Shown here piece after piece: positions 42,019 through 57,012 of a DNA stretch of 57,012 bases. The notes under the pieces are model-generated. The model worked only from the letters and a program-made list of their open reading frames with translations, had not been told where the DNA came from and made no database searches. Made by a program: the position numbers and the translations under genes. The stretch is from the NCBI GenBank assembly GCA_905234535.1, contig CAJOII010000007.1, positions 1 through 57,012 of the forward strand, read 5' to 3'. The stretch is from an uncultured Ruminococcus sp. GTDB taxonomy: Bacteria; Bacillota; Clostridia; Oscillospirales; Acutalibacteraceae. Within the stretch, counting starts at the first letter, position 1; each line of letters begins with the position of its first letter.

Positions 42019-42186
42019 ATCAAAATCAATCTCTCTGTATCCGTATATCGTCATCGATCATCGCCGAAAAAGGCGGTACTTTAACAGATTAATTATATAC
42101 TTATATATAGGAGAAATCAAAAAACATTTTTGTAACATTTTATGAATTTACTGTGAATGATCGGGAATACTGATACCGGTGATCCT

Positions 42187-42621
42187 ATGAATCAGAAAGA
42201 ATACTCGCGTTTAGTCGAGAAGAAGTCGAAGAACAGCCCCTTATGGAAGAACTGCCTCAAGGCATTTTTGATCGGCGGGCTGATCTGTACGGTCGGTCAG
42301 TCTTTGATCGAACTGTACCTTTTCTTAGGTCTTGACGAGAAGACCTCAAAGACACTGTGTTCGGTGACGCTTGTCTTCATCGGTGTGCTTTTGACGGCGC
42401 TCCACCTGTATGAGCGGATCGCAAAGCACGGCGGCGCGGGAACGCTGGTGCCCATCACGGGATTCGCAAATTCGATGAGCGCTCCGGCGATCGAGTTCAA
42501 GGCGGAGGGCTTTATCACGGGCTTAGGCGCCAAGATGTTCATCATCGCGGGTCCCGTAATCGTCTACGGAACCGCCGCGGCGACACTCTATGGTGTGATC
42601 TACTGGCTGTTTATAAAGTAA
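42187..42621 (+). CDS. spoVAC: Stage V sporulation protein AC
   Basis: This 144-residue membrane protein of the SpoVA channel moves dipicolinic acid into the forming spore. The central signature GGAGTLVPITGFANSMSAPAIEFKAEG and the GLGAKMFIIAGPVIVYG helix are characteristic. The start at 42187 (MNQKEYSRLVEKKS) has GGTGATC upstream; an in-frame ATG at 42157 lacks a site. It appears to stand alone, without spoVAD or spoVAE next to it in this window. It shows that the organism can probably sporulate. Confidence 0.9.
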   Translation: MNQKEYSRLVEKKSKNSPLWKNCLKAFLIGGLICTVGQSLIELYLFLGLDEKTSKTLCSVTLVFIGVLLTALHLYERIAKHGGAGTLVPITGFANSMSAPAIEFKAEGFITGLGAKMFIIAGPVIVYGTAAATLYGVIYWLFIK

Positions 42622-42689
42622 ATCCGTTTCTTTGCGGTTGCAATCCTTTCGTTCTTATGTTACACTGAAAAGTGAAACGAGGGGATAGT

Positions 42690-43688
42690 ATGAGGACGAT
42701 TGCGCTGATACCTGCCTACAAGCCAAACGAGCGGCTGATCGATCTTGTGATGGAGCTCAAGAAGCGCGGGATCGATCCCGTAGTGGTCGACGACGGCAGC
42801 TCACATAAGTTTGACGAGATTTTTGACTATGTCGCGGCATATGCGAGAGTAGTGCGCTACAGCCCGAACAAGGGCAAGGGCGAAGCCTTAAAGCACGGAC
42901 TCTCTTATATCAAAGAGCATTTTGAGAAGCCCTATGTCGTCGTCACCGCCGATGCCGACGGTCAGCACCGCGTGGAGGATATTATTAAGGTCTCACAGGT
43001 CGCGTCAGAGCATAAGAGCACACTGGTGCTTGGCAAGAGGATTCTCGGAAGATCCGCTCCCTTCAAGAGCCGGCTCGGTAACGGCACCACCAGACTCTTC
43101 TATTATCTGACCACCGGCAGGAGGATCTACGAGACCCAGACGGGGCTGAGAGCCTTTGACGATTCGCTCCTTGACCGCTATATCGACCTTCCCGGACACC
43201 GCTATGAGTACGAGATGGATGTCATGCTTATCTCCTCTGATATCGACATCATCGAGACACAGATCGAGACCGTCTATTTTGACAACAACTCCGCGTCTCA
43301 CTTCAGAGCCGTCAAGGATACCCATCTGCTCCACAGAGAGTACGCGCGCTACAAGATCCCCTCGCTGATCACCGCCGTCTTTGACTATCTCGCGTTTGCG
43401 CTGACGGTTCTGCTCACACACACCTTCCTGATACCGAATATCTGTGTCAGGACAGCGAGCTTCATATTGAAATTCATCTTATGCAGAACGGTGAAGTTCT
43501 CCGAGAAAGCGGGTCTTCTGCGTTATCTGCTGACCTCAGCCGCTGTCATCATCCTCGACACCTTGGTTATCTGGGGATTCTCCGCGATCGGGATGAATGT
43601 CTTCATCGCGAAGCTGATCTCGGGCATCCTGATGATCGGCGTGAGCATCGGGCTTCGGATTCTGTTCGAAAGAATACATATTTGTTAA
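42690..43688 (+). CDS. Family 2 glycosyltransferase fused to GtrA-like membrane domain
   Basis: The N-terminal ~210 residues are a GT-A fold glycosyltransferase: IALIPAYKPNERLIDLV, VVVDDGSS, YSPNKGKGEALKHGL and the metal-binding VVTADADGQHRVEDI. The C-terminal ~120 residues contain four membrane segments of the GtrA type. Such proteins make or flip undecaprenyl-phosphate sugars or dolichyl-phosphate-mannose-like carriers for wall polymer decoration. GAGGGGA is placed before the ATG at 42690; the GTG at 42672 lies upstream of it. It is monocistronic between spoVAC and the convergent birA. Confidence 0.8.
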   Translation: MRTIALIPAYKPNERLIDLVMELKKRGIDPVVVDDGSSHKFDEIFDYVAAYARVVRYSPNKGKGEALKHGLSYIKEHFEKPYVVVTADADGQHRVEDIIKVSQVASEHKSTLVLGKRILGRSAPFKSRLGNGTTRLFYYLTTGRRIYETQTGLRAFDDSLLDRYIDLPGHRYEYEMDVMLISSDIDIIETQIETVYFDNNSASHFRAVKDTHLLHREYARYKIPSLITAVFDYLAFALTVLLTHTFLIPNICVRTASFILKFILCRTVKFSEKAGLLRYLLTSAAVIILDTLVIWGFSAIGMNVFIAKLISGILMIGVSIGLRILFERIHIC

Positions 43689-43699
43689 TGATAAAGAAA

Positions 43700-43722
43700 G
43701 CGGGCTGTATCATACAGTCCGC
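43700..43722. terminator. Bidirectional terminator between the glycosyltransferase and birA
   Basis: GCGGGCTGTAT at 43700-43710 pairs with ATACAGTCCGC at 43712-43722 (one G.U), with A-rich sequence on one side and T-rich on the other. Both convergent genes end here. Confidence 0.65.
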
Positions 43723-44469
43723 TTACAGTTTGATAGAGATCTCTCCCGATGAGAGCGTGGTGAGTATGCCGTCTTCTTCAACGACAAGACCGCCGTTGTT
43801 GCTGATCGATACCCCTTTCGCGGTATGGATCGCGCCCACTCTCTCATAGGTGATGATTTTGCCGAGCGCAAGACTGCGTTCGGTATATTTTTTTAGAAAA
43901 TGATTTTCTCTTAAGTGATCGTACTCGAAGAGGAGGCTTCTGACGATTTCGCCGCAGAGCTGATTTTTGTTCACCTCACCGATATTGCCCGCTCGGTCTC
44001 TGAACTCTTCGGGAAAGTCTTCGGTGCAGAGGTTGAGACCGATACCGACCGCCACCGCCCGGGGGAGGTTCTCTTCGTCGGTGATGAGCTCTGTGAGGAT
44101 CCCGCAGACCTTCTTGCCGTCGATCAGGATGTCGTTGACCCATTTGATCATCGGATGCTGACCGGTGAGCGACTCGATCACGCCGCATACCGCGACCCCC
44201 GCGGCGCAGGTGATCTTCTGGATCTGTTCGATCTCATCCTGTATCGGCAGCAGTACCGTCAGGTACAGCCCGGTCTTCGGCGAGTAGAAGGCATGATCCT
44301 TTCGTCCTCTGCCGCTCGTCTGGCGCTCCGTGACAAAGAGCGCGGGGGAGTAGAGGAGCTCTCTCGCTTTGCGCTTCGCCTCATTATTGGTCGAGTCGAT
44401 CTCTTCATAGCAGAAGATGCGGATGTCAGAGGAGATCAAAGAGGAAATTTTATTTTTTTCAAGCGTCAT
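43723..44469 (-). CDS. birA: Biotin--[acetyl-CoA-carboxylase] ligase, group I (no DNA-binding domain)
   Basis: This 248-residue enzyme attaches biotin to carboxylase carriers via biotinyl-AMP. It starts with FCYEEIDSTNNEAKR, has the adenylate loop ERQTSGRGRKDHAFYSP and KWVNDILIDGKKVCGILTE, and carries the C-terminal SH3-like domain YERVGAIHTAKGVSISNNGGLVVEEDG. The N-terminal winged helix of repressor-type BirA is absent, so this is an enzyme only. It is convergent with the glycosyltransferase and divergent from rpoB. Confidence 0.9.
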   Translation of the reverse strand: MTLEKNKISSLISSDIRIFCYEEIDSTNNEAKRKARELLYSPALFVTERQTSGRGRKDHAFYSPKTGLYLTVLLPIQDEIEQIQKITCAAGVAVCGVIESLTGQHPMIKWVNDILIDGKKVCGILTELITDEENLPRAVAVGIGLNLCTEDFPEEFRDRAGNIGEVNKNQLCGEIVRSLLFEYDHLRENHFLKKYTERSLALGKIITYERVGAIHTAKGVSISNNGGLVVEEDGILTTLSSGEISIKL

Positions 44470-44678
44470 AATACTACACCGTTACCGTTTGTATGAGGAT
44501 ATTATAGCATAAAGGGGTGAGTCGGGCGAGCAAAATTGTCTATTTTGCATAAAAGAAATTACATTTGTAACATAATAGCTCAAACGCTACCGAGCGTTCC
44601 CAAAGCACAGTTCTTTTTGATTATAATTACGCAGAAGAATTAAAAAGCAAATTTTTTCAAGAAACATTCAGAAAATCC

Positions 44679-44707
44679 TTGACAAATTTTTCGAATTGTT
44701 CTATGAT
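44679..44707 (+). promoter_or_regulatory. Strong promoter of rpoBC
   Basis: A perfect TTGACA (44679-44684), a 17-base spacer and TATGAT (44702-44707) lie 338 bases before rpoB. Bases 44497-44678 between birA and this promoter hold no gene; they are AT-rich and show nothing else I can name. Confidence 0.8.
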
Positions 44708-44713
44708 AATATA

Positions 44714-45044
44714 CTGTATCATTATGGGGATATATCGGCTATGATGATCACAGCTTTTTTCGGGACAAATAATATAGCAGACTTGCAGAAATTTGTCAAG
44801 ACTTTCACCGAAAACAGTTTTGTAACATTTAAGCGCCGAGGCTCGCAGCCCCAAAATAAGACGAATCGAGCCGGGACTATCCTAAGGGTTCAAAGGACCC
44901 GCAGGATGGTTGGGTGAGAACGGCTTATTTCGGGAACAGCGGAGAGCAACGAGGCGTGATAGTGTAAGCGCCGAGCGCCGGAGTCCGAGCGTTTACATAA
45001 AGATCCCCGTAAAGGACGAATATAAAAAAGGAGTGATGTGCCTA
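44714..45044 (+). promoter_or_regulatory. Long structured 5' leader of rpoB
   Basis: The leader is about 330 nt with no convincing ORF. Helices visible by eye are AAATAAG (44854-44860) with CTTATTT (44934-44940), and ACTATCCT (44876-44883) with AGGATGGT (44903-44910) enclosing GGGT/ACCC. There is also TGTAAGCG (44963-44970) with CGTTTACA (44990-44997). They form a multi-branched fold ending about 30 bases before the ribosome site. Upstream rplJ-rplL genes are absent here, so this leader may do the regulation they normally carry. No terminator is obvious in it. Confidence 0.5.
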
Positions 45045-48839
<3,795 letters not shown>

Positions 48840-48853
48840 AGGAGGAGAAGTAA

Positions 48854-52405
<3,552 letters not shown>

Positions 52406-52423
52406 AGCTGTATAAAATGACGA

Positions 52424-52450
52424 AGCGTCCCGTTTTTCGGGGCGCTTTTT
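52424..52450 (+). terminator. Terminator of rpoBC
   Basis: AGCGTCCCG (52424-52432) pairs with CGGGGCGCT (52438-52446) with one G.U, loop TTTTT, followed by a T run to 52450. Confidence 0.9.
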
Positions 52451-52671
52451 CTCTACAGAGCTGCAGATATAGTGTGTAAACAGAGAAAAAATCGCTATAT
52501 CCTGAGTCAAATGTCGGATTTTGTAACCGCTTTGTAATGATCAAATACAGTTCATTCTATGAACATATTTTGAATTGTTTTGATATGAATGTCACAACTT
52601 TATCAAAATAGCTTGTACAAAATACACAAAAAAGCCCCCTCAATTTCTATCACAAAAAAGCGGTTCCTTTA

Positions 52672-52700
52672 TTGAATTGGTGACATCTTTGTAATATAAT
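52672..52700 (+). promoter_or_regulatory. Promoter of the dockerin/starch-binding gene
   Basis: TTGAAT (52672-52677), 17-base spacer and TATAAT (52695-52700), followed by a GCGTA-N4-TACGC inverted repeat that could be an operator. The ~220 bases upstream are AT-rich with no gene. Confidence 0.65.
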
Positions 52701-52767
52701 ATTAACGATAGCGTAGTGTGCGTAATTGTACGCTAAGTTCATTAATATTTTTTAGGGAGGAGTTTCA

Positions 52768-55700
52768 ATGAAACAAATCAAAAAAGGCATTAGCATTGTT
52801 TTGGTATTCTGCATGTTAGCCACTATGGTTACCGTCGGAATTGTATCAGTCGGTGCTGCTGCCAGACTGCTCGGCGACGCGAACAACGACGGTCTTGTCA
52901 ATGTTGGCGACGCAACCTACATCCAGCAGGCGATAGCATTTATGCTTCCCGATCCTGTCAATCCGAGCGAGCCGTATCTTGATTATGCCAAGTACGACCC
53001 GAACTCGATCGACTTCAAGGCTGCTGATGTAAACAAAGACGGCTTAGTCAATGTAGGCGACGCCACTCTGATCCAGCAGTGGTGCGCACTGATGCCCATC
53101 GCTGACGGCAGAGGCATCAACGAGCCCATCGAGGGCGGCGACGAGCCTACTCAGCCCACACAGGGTCCGACCGATGAGCCTACACTGCCCACCGATGAAC
53201 CCACCGTTGAGCCTCCGATCGGTGACTCCGACTACTATCTTGTCGGTTCGATGAACGGTTGGGCTCCCGACGCTTCTTACGCTCTCTCGAGGAACGAAAG
53301 CGCCGACACCGAAGAGTATTCGATCACCGTGACCGTATCTCCCGAGGATGCGTTCAAGGTAGCTTACTCCGCGGACGGTTATACCATCGACGACGCTGAC
53401 TGGTTCCCGGACGGTATGGGTAACGACCTCACCGGTTACTCGGGCGAGATCACCGTTTACTTCAGACCCAACGGTGACGGCGGCGAAGATTGGATCGACG
53501 GCGGCGAGACCGCGACCAAGGGCAAGGTCATCTATGTCGCAGGTCAGGGAGACCTCCCGACAGACGGCCCCACCCCCGGCGATTCTGACTACTACCTTGT
53601 TGGTTCCATGACCGGCTGGGCTCCGAACGCTTCTTACGCTCTTACTAAGAACGAAAGCGCCGACACCGAAGAATACATGATCACCCTGACCGTATCCGCT
53701 GACGATGCGTTCAAGGTGGCTTACTCCGCAGACGGAACAAACATCGACGACGCTGACTGGTTCCCGGACGGTATGGGTAACGACCTCACCGGTTACTCGG
53801 GCGAGATCACCGTTTACTTCAGACCCAACGGCGACGGCGGCGAAGACTGGTATGACGGCGGCGGCTCCAAGGGTAAAGTCATCTATGTTGCAGGTGATGT
53901 AAACCCTTCTGAGGAGCCCACTGCAGAACCCGTACCCGGTGATTCCGACTATTATATTGTCGGTTCCATGACCGGTTGGGCTCCGAACGCTTCCTACGCT
54001 CTCTCCAAGAATGAGAGCGCAGAGGGTACAGAATATATGATTACCCTGACCGTATCCGCAGATGATGCGTTCAAGGTAGCTTACTCCGCAGACGGAACAA
54101 ACATCGACGACGCTGACTGGTTCCCGGACGGCATGGGCAATGATATCACCGGTTATGAGGGTGAGATCACTGTTTACTTCAGACCCGACGGCGACGGCGG
54201 CGAAGACTGGATCGCGATGGCGTCTGACGAGTCTAAGAAGGTTATCTATGTAGCTTCCGCTATCGAGCCTTCTACAGACGAACCTACCACCGGCGATTTA
54301 GCTGACGGTTATTACCTCATCTCCGATCCTTGGAGCGTTTCCGCTCTGACAGCTGCCGACAAGTTCTCCGCGAACGCAGGCGCTGAGGGCGAGTATATGC
54401 TCGAGGCTACTCTCGCTGAGAACGACGGCATCAAGGTCGTCAAGGTAGAGAACGGCGAGATCACCGTATGGTATCCCGACGGTATGGGCAACGAGTATGT
54501 GGTTGACGCTGCGCACGCAGGCGCGGTCACCATCTACTTCAGACCCGACGGTAACGAAGAATGGGCAGACTTCGGCGGCTACTTCTATATTGCCAGCGGC
54601 GAAGAGCCCTCCACCGACGAGCCTACTGTTAAGCCTCCGATCGGTGATTCCGACTATTACATCGTTGGTTCTATGACCAACTGGAAGCCCGATGCAGCTT
54701 ACGCTCTTTCTAAGAACGAAGGCGCAGAAGGCGACGAATACATGATCACCCTGACCGTATCCGCTGACGACAAGTTCAAGGTAGCTTACTCCGCAGACGG
54801 CGTATCTATCGACGACGCTGACTGGTTCCCGGACGGCATGGGTAACGACCTCACCGGTTACTCGGGTGAGATCACCGTTTACTTCAGACCCAACGGCGAC
54901 GGCGGCGAAGACTGGATTGACGGCGGCGCAACCGCAACCAAGGGTAAGGTCATCTATGTAGTAGGCGCTTCTGAGCCTTCTACAGACGCGACAACAGCTC
55001 CGACTACTTCTTCCGATACGATTAAGGTTTACTTCACCAACAACAAGGGTTGGGAAACCGTAAACGCTTATTATTGGGACGGCGGCGCTGAGTGGCCGGG
55101 CGAGGCTGCCACAAAGGTAGGCCAGAACGGCTACGGCGAGGACATCTATATGGCAGAGGTTCCTGCTGATGTCAAAGGCATCATCTTCAACAACGGCACA
55201 GAACAGACTGTTGATATTACCACCGGCATCAAAGACGGCGCTCAGTGGTATGCTACCGATAAGAACGCAGAGGGCAAATTGGAAGTCGGCGCGACCGAGT
55301 ACACCCCCGAAGAGCCCTCTTCCGAAGAGCCCACCTCCGCAACTGAGGCTCCGACCACTTCTTCCGATACTATTAAGGTTTACTTCACCAACAACAAAGG
55401 TTGGGAGACCGTAAACGCGTATTATTGGGACAACGGCGGCGAGTGGCCCGGCAAGGCTGCGACTAAGGTAGGCCAGAACGGCTACGGCGAGGACATCTAC
55501 GAAGCAGAGATTCCCGCTGATGTCAAGGGCATCATCTTCAACAACGGCACAGAACAGACTGTAGATATCACAGAAGGCATCAAAGACGGCGTTCAGTGGT
55601 ATCCGACAGAGAAGGACGACGAGGGTAAGTGGAAGGTAGAATCCACCACCTACACCCCCGAAGAGCCCTCCACCGATGCTACAACAGCTCCCACCACCGC

Positions 55701-57012
55701 TCCCACTACTTCTTCCGATACTATCAAAGTTTATTTCACCAACAATCAGGGTTGGGAAACCGTAAACGCTTACTATTGGGATAACGGCGCTGAGTGGCCC
55801 GGCAAGGCTGCGACAAAGGTGGGCCAGAACGGCTATGGCGAGGACATCTATGAAGCAGAGGTTCCCGCTGATGTCAAGGGCGTTATCTTCAATAACGGCA
55901 CAGAACAGACCGTTGACATCACCGAAGGTATCGCTGACGGCGTTCAGTGGTATCCGACCGAAAAGAACGAAGAGGGCAAATGGGAAGTAGAAGCTACTAC
56001 CTACACTCCCGAAGAGCCTTCTACAGACGCGACAACTGCTCCGACAACTGTTCCCGGCGATTTAGCTGACGGCTATTATCTCATTTCCGATCCTTGGAGC
56101 GTTGCTTCGATCTCTATCACCGATATGTTCGGCGCGAACGCAGGCGCTGAGGGTGAGTATATGCTCGACACCACTCTTGCTGAGAACGACGGCATTAAGG
56201 TAGTTAAGGTCGAGTCCGGCGAGATCACCGTATGGTATCCCGACGGCATGGGTAATGAATATGTTGTTGACGCTGCTCACGCAGGCGATGTCACCATCTA
56301 CTTCAGACCCGACGGCAACGAAGAATGGGCAGACTTCGGCGGTTACTTCTATATCGCCGGCGGTTCCGAGCCTTCCTCTGAAGAGCCCACCACCGCTCCC
56401 ACTACTTCTTCCGATACGATCAAAGTTTATTTCACCAACAACCAGGGTTGGGAGACAGTTAACGCTTACTATTGGCTTCCTTCCGCAGGTTTAGCATCCT
56501 TCACCGAGTGGCCGGGCGAAGCTGCTACTAAGGTTGGTCAGAACGGCTACGGCGAGGACATCTACATGGTAGAGGTTCCCGCAAATATCGCAGGCATCAT
56601 CTTCAACAACGGCACAGAGCAGACTGTTGATATCACCGAAGGTATCGCTGACGGCGTTCAGTGGTATCCGACAGAGAAGGACAACGAGGGCAAATGGAAG
56701 GTAGAATCCACCACTTACACCCCCGAAGAGCCCTCTTCCGAAGAGCCAACCTCCGCAACTGAGGCTCCTACCTCTTCTTCCGATACAATTAAGGTTTACT
56801 TCACCAACAATCAGGGTTGGGAAACCGTAAACGCGTATTATTGGGACAACGGCGGCGAGTGGCCCGGCAAGGCTGCGACTAAGGTAGGCCAGAACGGCTA
56901 CGGCGAGGACATCTATGAAGCAGAGGTTCCCGCTGATGTCAAGGGCATCATCTTCAACAACGGCACAGAACAGACCGTTGACATCACCGAAGGCATCAAA
57001 GACGGCGTTCAG
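52768..57012 (+). CDS. Giant secreted dockerin protein with repeated starch-binding-like modules (3' end beyond window)
   Basis: The frame stays open for 1415 codons to the edge. A signal peptide (about 1-32) is followed by a dockerin-like domain with two calcium loops (DANNDGLVNVGDATYIQQ and DVNKDGLVNVGDATLIQQ, residues about 36-105). After a Pro-Thr linker come modules joined by PT-rich linkers. Type A is DSDYYLVGSM(N/T)GW...VIYVA, four copies at about 151-264, 271-378, 391-499 and 624-733. Type B is GYYLISDPWS...FYIA, two copies at about 509-611 and 1097-1198. Type C is IKVYFTNN(K/Q)GWETVNAYYW, CBM26-like, five copies from about 751, the last cut by the edge. Aromatic residues suited to starch binding recur. 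It resembles amylosome proteins of Ruminococcus bromii. No catalytic domain is in view. Confidence 0.85.
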   Translation, partial: MKQIKKGISIVLVFCMLATMVTVGIVSVGAAARLLGDANNDGLVNVGDATYIQQAIAFMLPDPVNPSEPYLDYAKYDPNSIDFKAADVNKDGLVNVGDATLIQQWCALMPIADGRGINEPIEGGDEPTQPTQGPTDEPTLPTDEPTVEPPIGDSDYYLVGSMNGWAPDASYALSRNESADTEEYSITVTVSPEDAFKVAYSADGYTIDDADWFPDGMGNDLTGYSGEITVYFRPNGDGGEDWIDGGETATKGKVIYVAGQGDLPTDGPTPGDSDYYLVGSMTGWAPNASYALTKNESADTEEYMITLTVSADDAFKVAYSADGTNIDDADWFPDGMGNDLTGYSGEITVYFRPNGDGGEDWYDGGGSKGKVIYVAGDVNPSEEPTAEPVPGDSDYYIVGSMTGWAPNASYALSKNESAEGTEYMITLTVSADDAFKVAYSADGTNIDDADWFPDGMGNDITGYEGEITVYFRPDGDGGEDWIAMASDESKKVIYVASAIEPSTDEPTTGDLADGYYLISDPWSVSALTAADKFSANAGAEGEYMLEATLAENDGIKVVKVENGEITVWYPDGMGNEYVVDAAHAGAVTIYFRPDGNEEWADFGGYFYIASGEEPSTDEPTVKPPIGDSDYYIVGSMTNWKPDAAYALSKNEGAEGDEYMITLTVSADDKFKVAYSADGVSIDDADWFPDGMGNDLTGYSGEITVYFRPNGDGGEDWIDGGATATKGKVIYVVGASEPSTDATTAPTTSSDTIKVYFTNNKGWETVNAYYWDGGAEWPGEAATKVGQNGYGEDIYMAEVPADVKGIIFNNGTEQTVDITTGIKDGAQWYATDKNAEGKLEVGATEYTPEEPSSEEPTSATEAPTTSSDTIKVYFTNNKGWETVNAYYWDNGGEWPGKAATKVGQNGYGEDIYEAEIPADVKGIIFNNGTEQTVDITEGIKDGVQWYPTEKDDEGKWKVESTTYTPEEPSTDATTAPTTAPTTSSDTIKVYFTNNQGWETVNAYYWDNGAEWPGKAATKVGQNGYGEDIYEAEVPADVKGVIFNNGTEQTVDITEGIADGVQWYPTEKNEEGKWEVEATTYTPEEPSTDATTAPTTVPGDLADGYYLISDPWSVASISITDMFGANAGAEGEYMLDTTLAENDGIKVVKVESGEITVWYPDGMGNEYVVDAAHAGDVTIYFRPDGNEEWADFGGYFYIAGGSEPSSEEPTTAPTTSSDTIKVYFTNNQGWETVNAYYWLPSAGLASFTEWPGEAATKVGQNGYGEDIYMVEVPANIAGIIFNNGTEQTVDITEGIADGVQWYPTEKDNEGKWKVESTTYTPEEPSSEEPTSATEAPTSSSDTIKVYFTNNQGWETVNAYYWDNGGEWPGKAATKVGQNGYGEDIYEAEVPADVKGIIFNNGTEQTVDITEGIKDGVQ

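Noticed and set aside
44910..45044. N-terminal extension of rpoB to 44910
   Set aside because: The extra 45 residues have no homology to RpoB starts, lie in the structured leader, and a good ribosome site precedes the Met at 45036/45045.

Overview
The window looks like chromosome of an anaerobic, spore-forming gut Firmicute of the Ruminococcaceae/Oscillospiraceae type. The evidence is a spoVAC homologue, clostridial-style rpoB/rpoC, type I dockerins on secreted proteins, and a large secreted protein with a dockerin and many starch-binding-like modules, resembling the amylosome of Ruminococcus bromii. No species is claimed.

Layout. 1-3500: a minus-strand cassette of radical SAM protein, P-loop kinase-like protein, two GNAT acetyltransferases and a pyroglutamyl-peptidase-like protein, with a ten-codon ORF just ahead of the radical SAM gene. 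3.6-13.8 kb: a mosaic of mobilizable/conjugative transposon parts. It holds a MobQ-type relaxase with a recognisable oriT, a TnpX-like large serine recombinase with tnpW, several element-associated small proteins, RhuM, TnpV, a decayed second relaxase and a ParB cut off against a nitroreductase tail. 13.8-21.2 kb: a redox/efflux cluster of an Old-Yellow-Enzyme-type reductase with a foreign N-terminus, a lipoprotein flavodoxin, a lipoprotein aldo/keto reductase, a MATE transporter, a TetR regulator and a second aldo/keto reductase. 21.2-24.5 kb: small element remnants and an ABC exporter whose third gene is truncated.

24.5-30.5 kb is the most unusual part. A densely folded non-coding segment ends in an intrinsic terminator. 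It precedes a tightly packed operon of element-type proteins: two Cys-cluster paralogues, a DUF3789-like membrane peptide and large acidic antirestriction-like proteins. A second structured leader then carries a strong terminator and two mutually exclusive helices, one of which covers the start codon of a SLOG/YpsA-like gene. 30.6-31.1 kb holds one complete tRNA-Pro plus two tandem tRNA 5' halves, read as scars of repeated integration.

From 31 kb onward the window is mostly core chromosome. It has a membrane protein, serC and serA (separated by a MITE-like element with ~30-bp inverted ends), a BspA-like leucine-rich-repeat protein with a C-terminal dockerin, a class B-like sortase of unusual architecture with a small downstream partner, thiI and a cysteine desulfurase, spoVAC, a GtrA-like glycosyltransferase, birA and rpoB-rpoC behind a long structured leader. 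Last comes the start of the giant dockerin/starch-binding protein, which runs off the right edge.

All functional names rest on motif and family recognition by eye; no database search was run.
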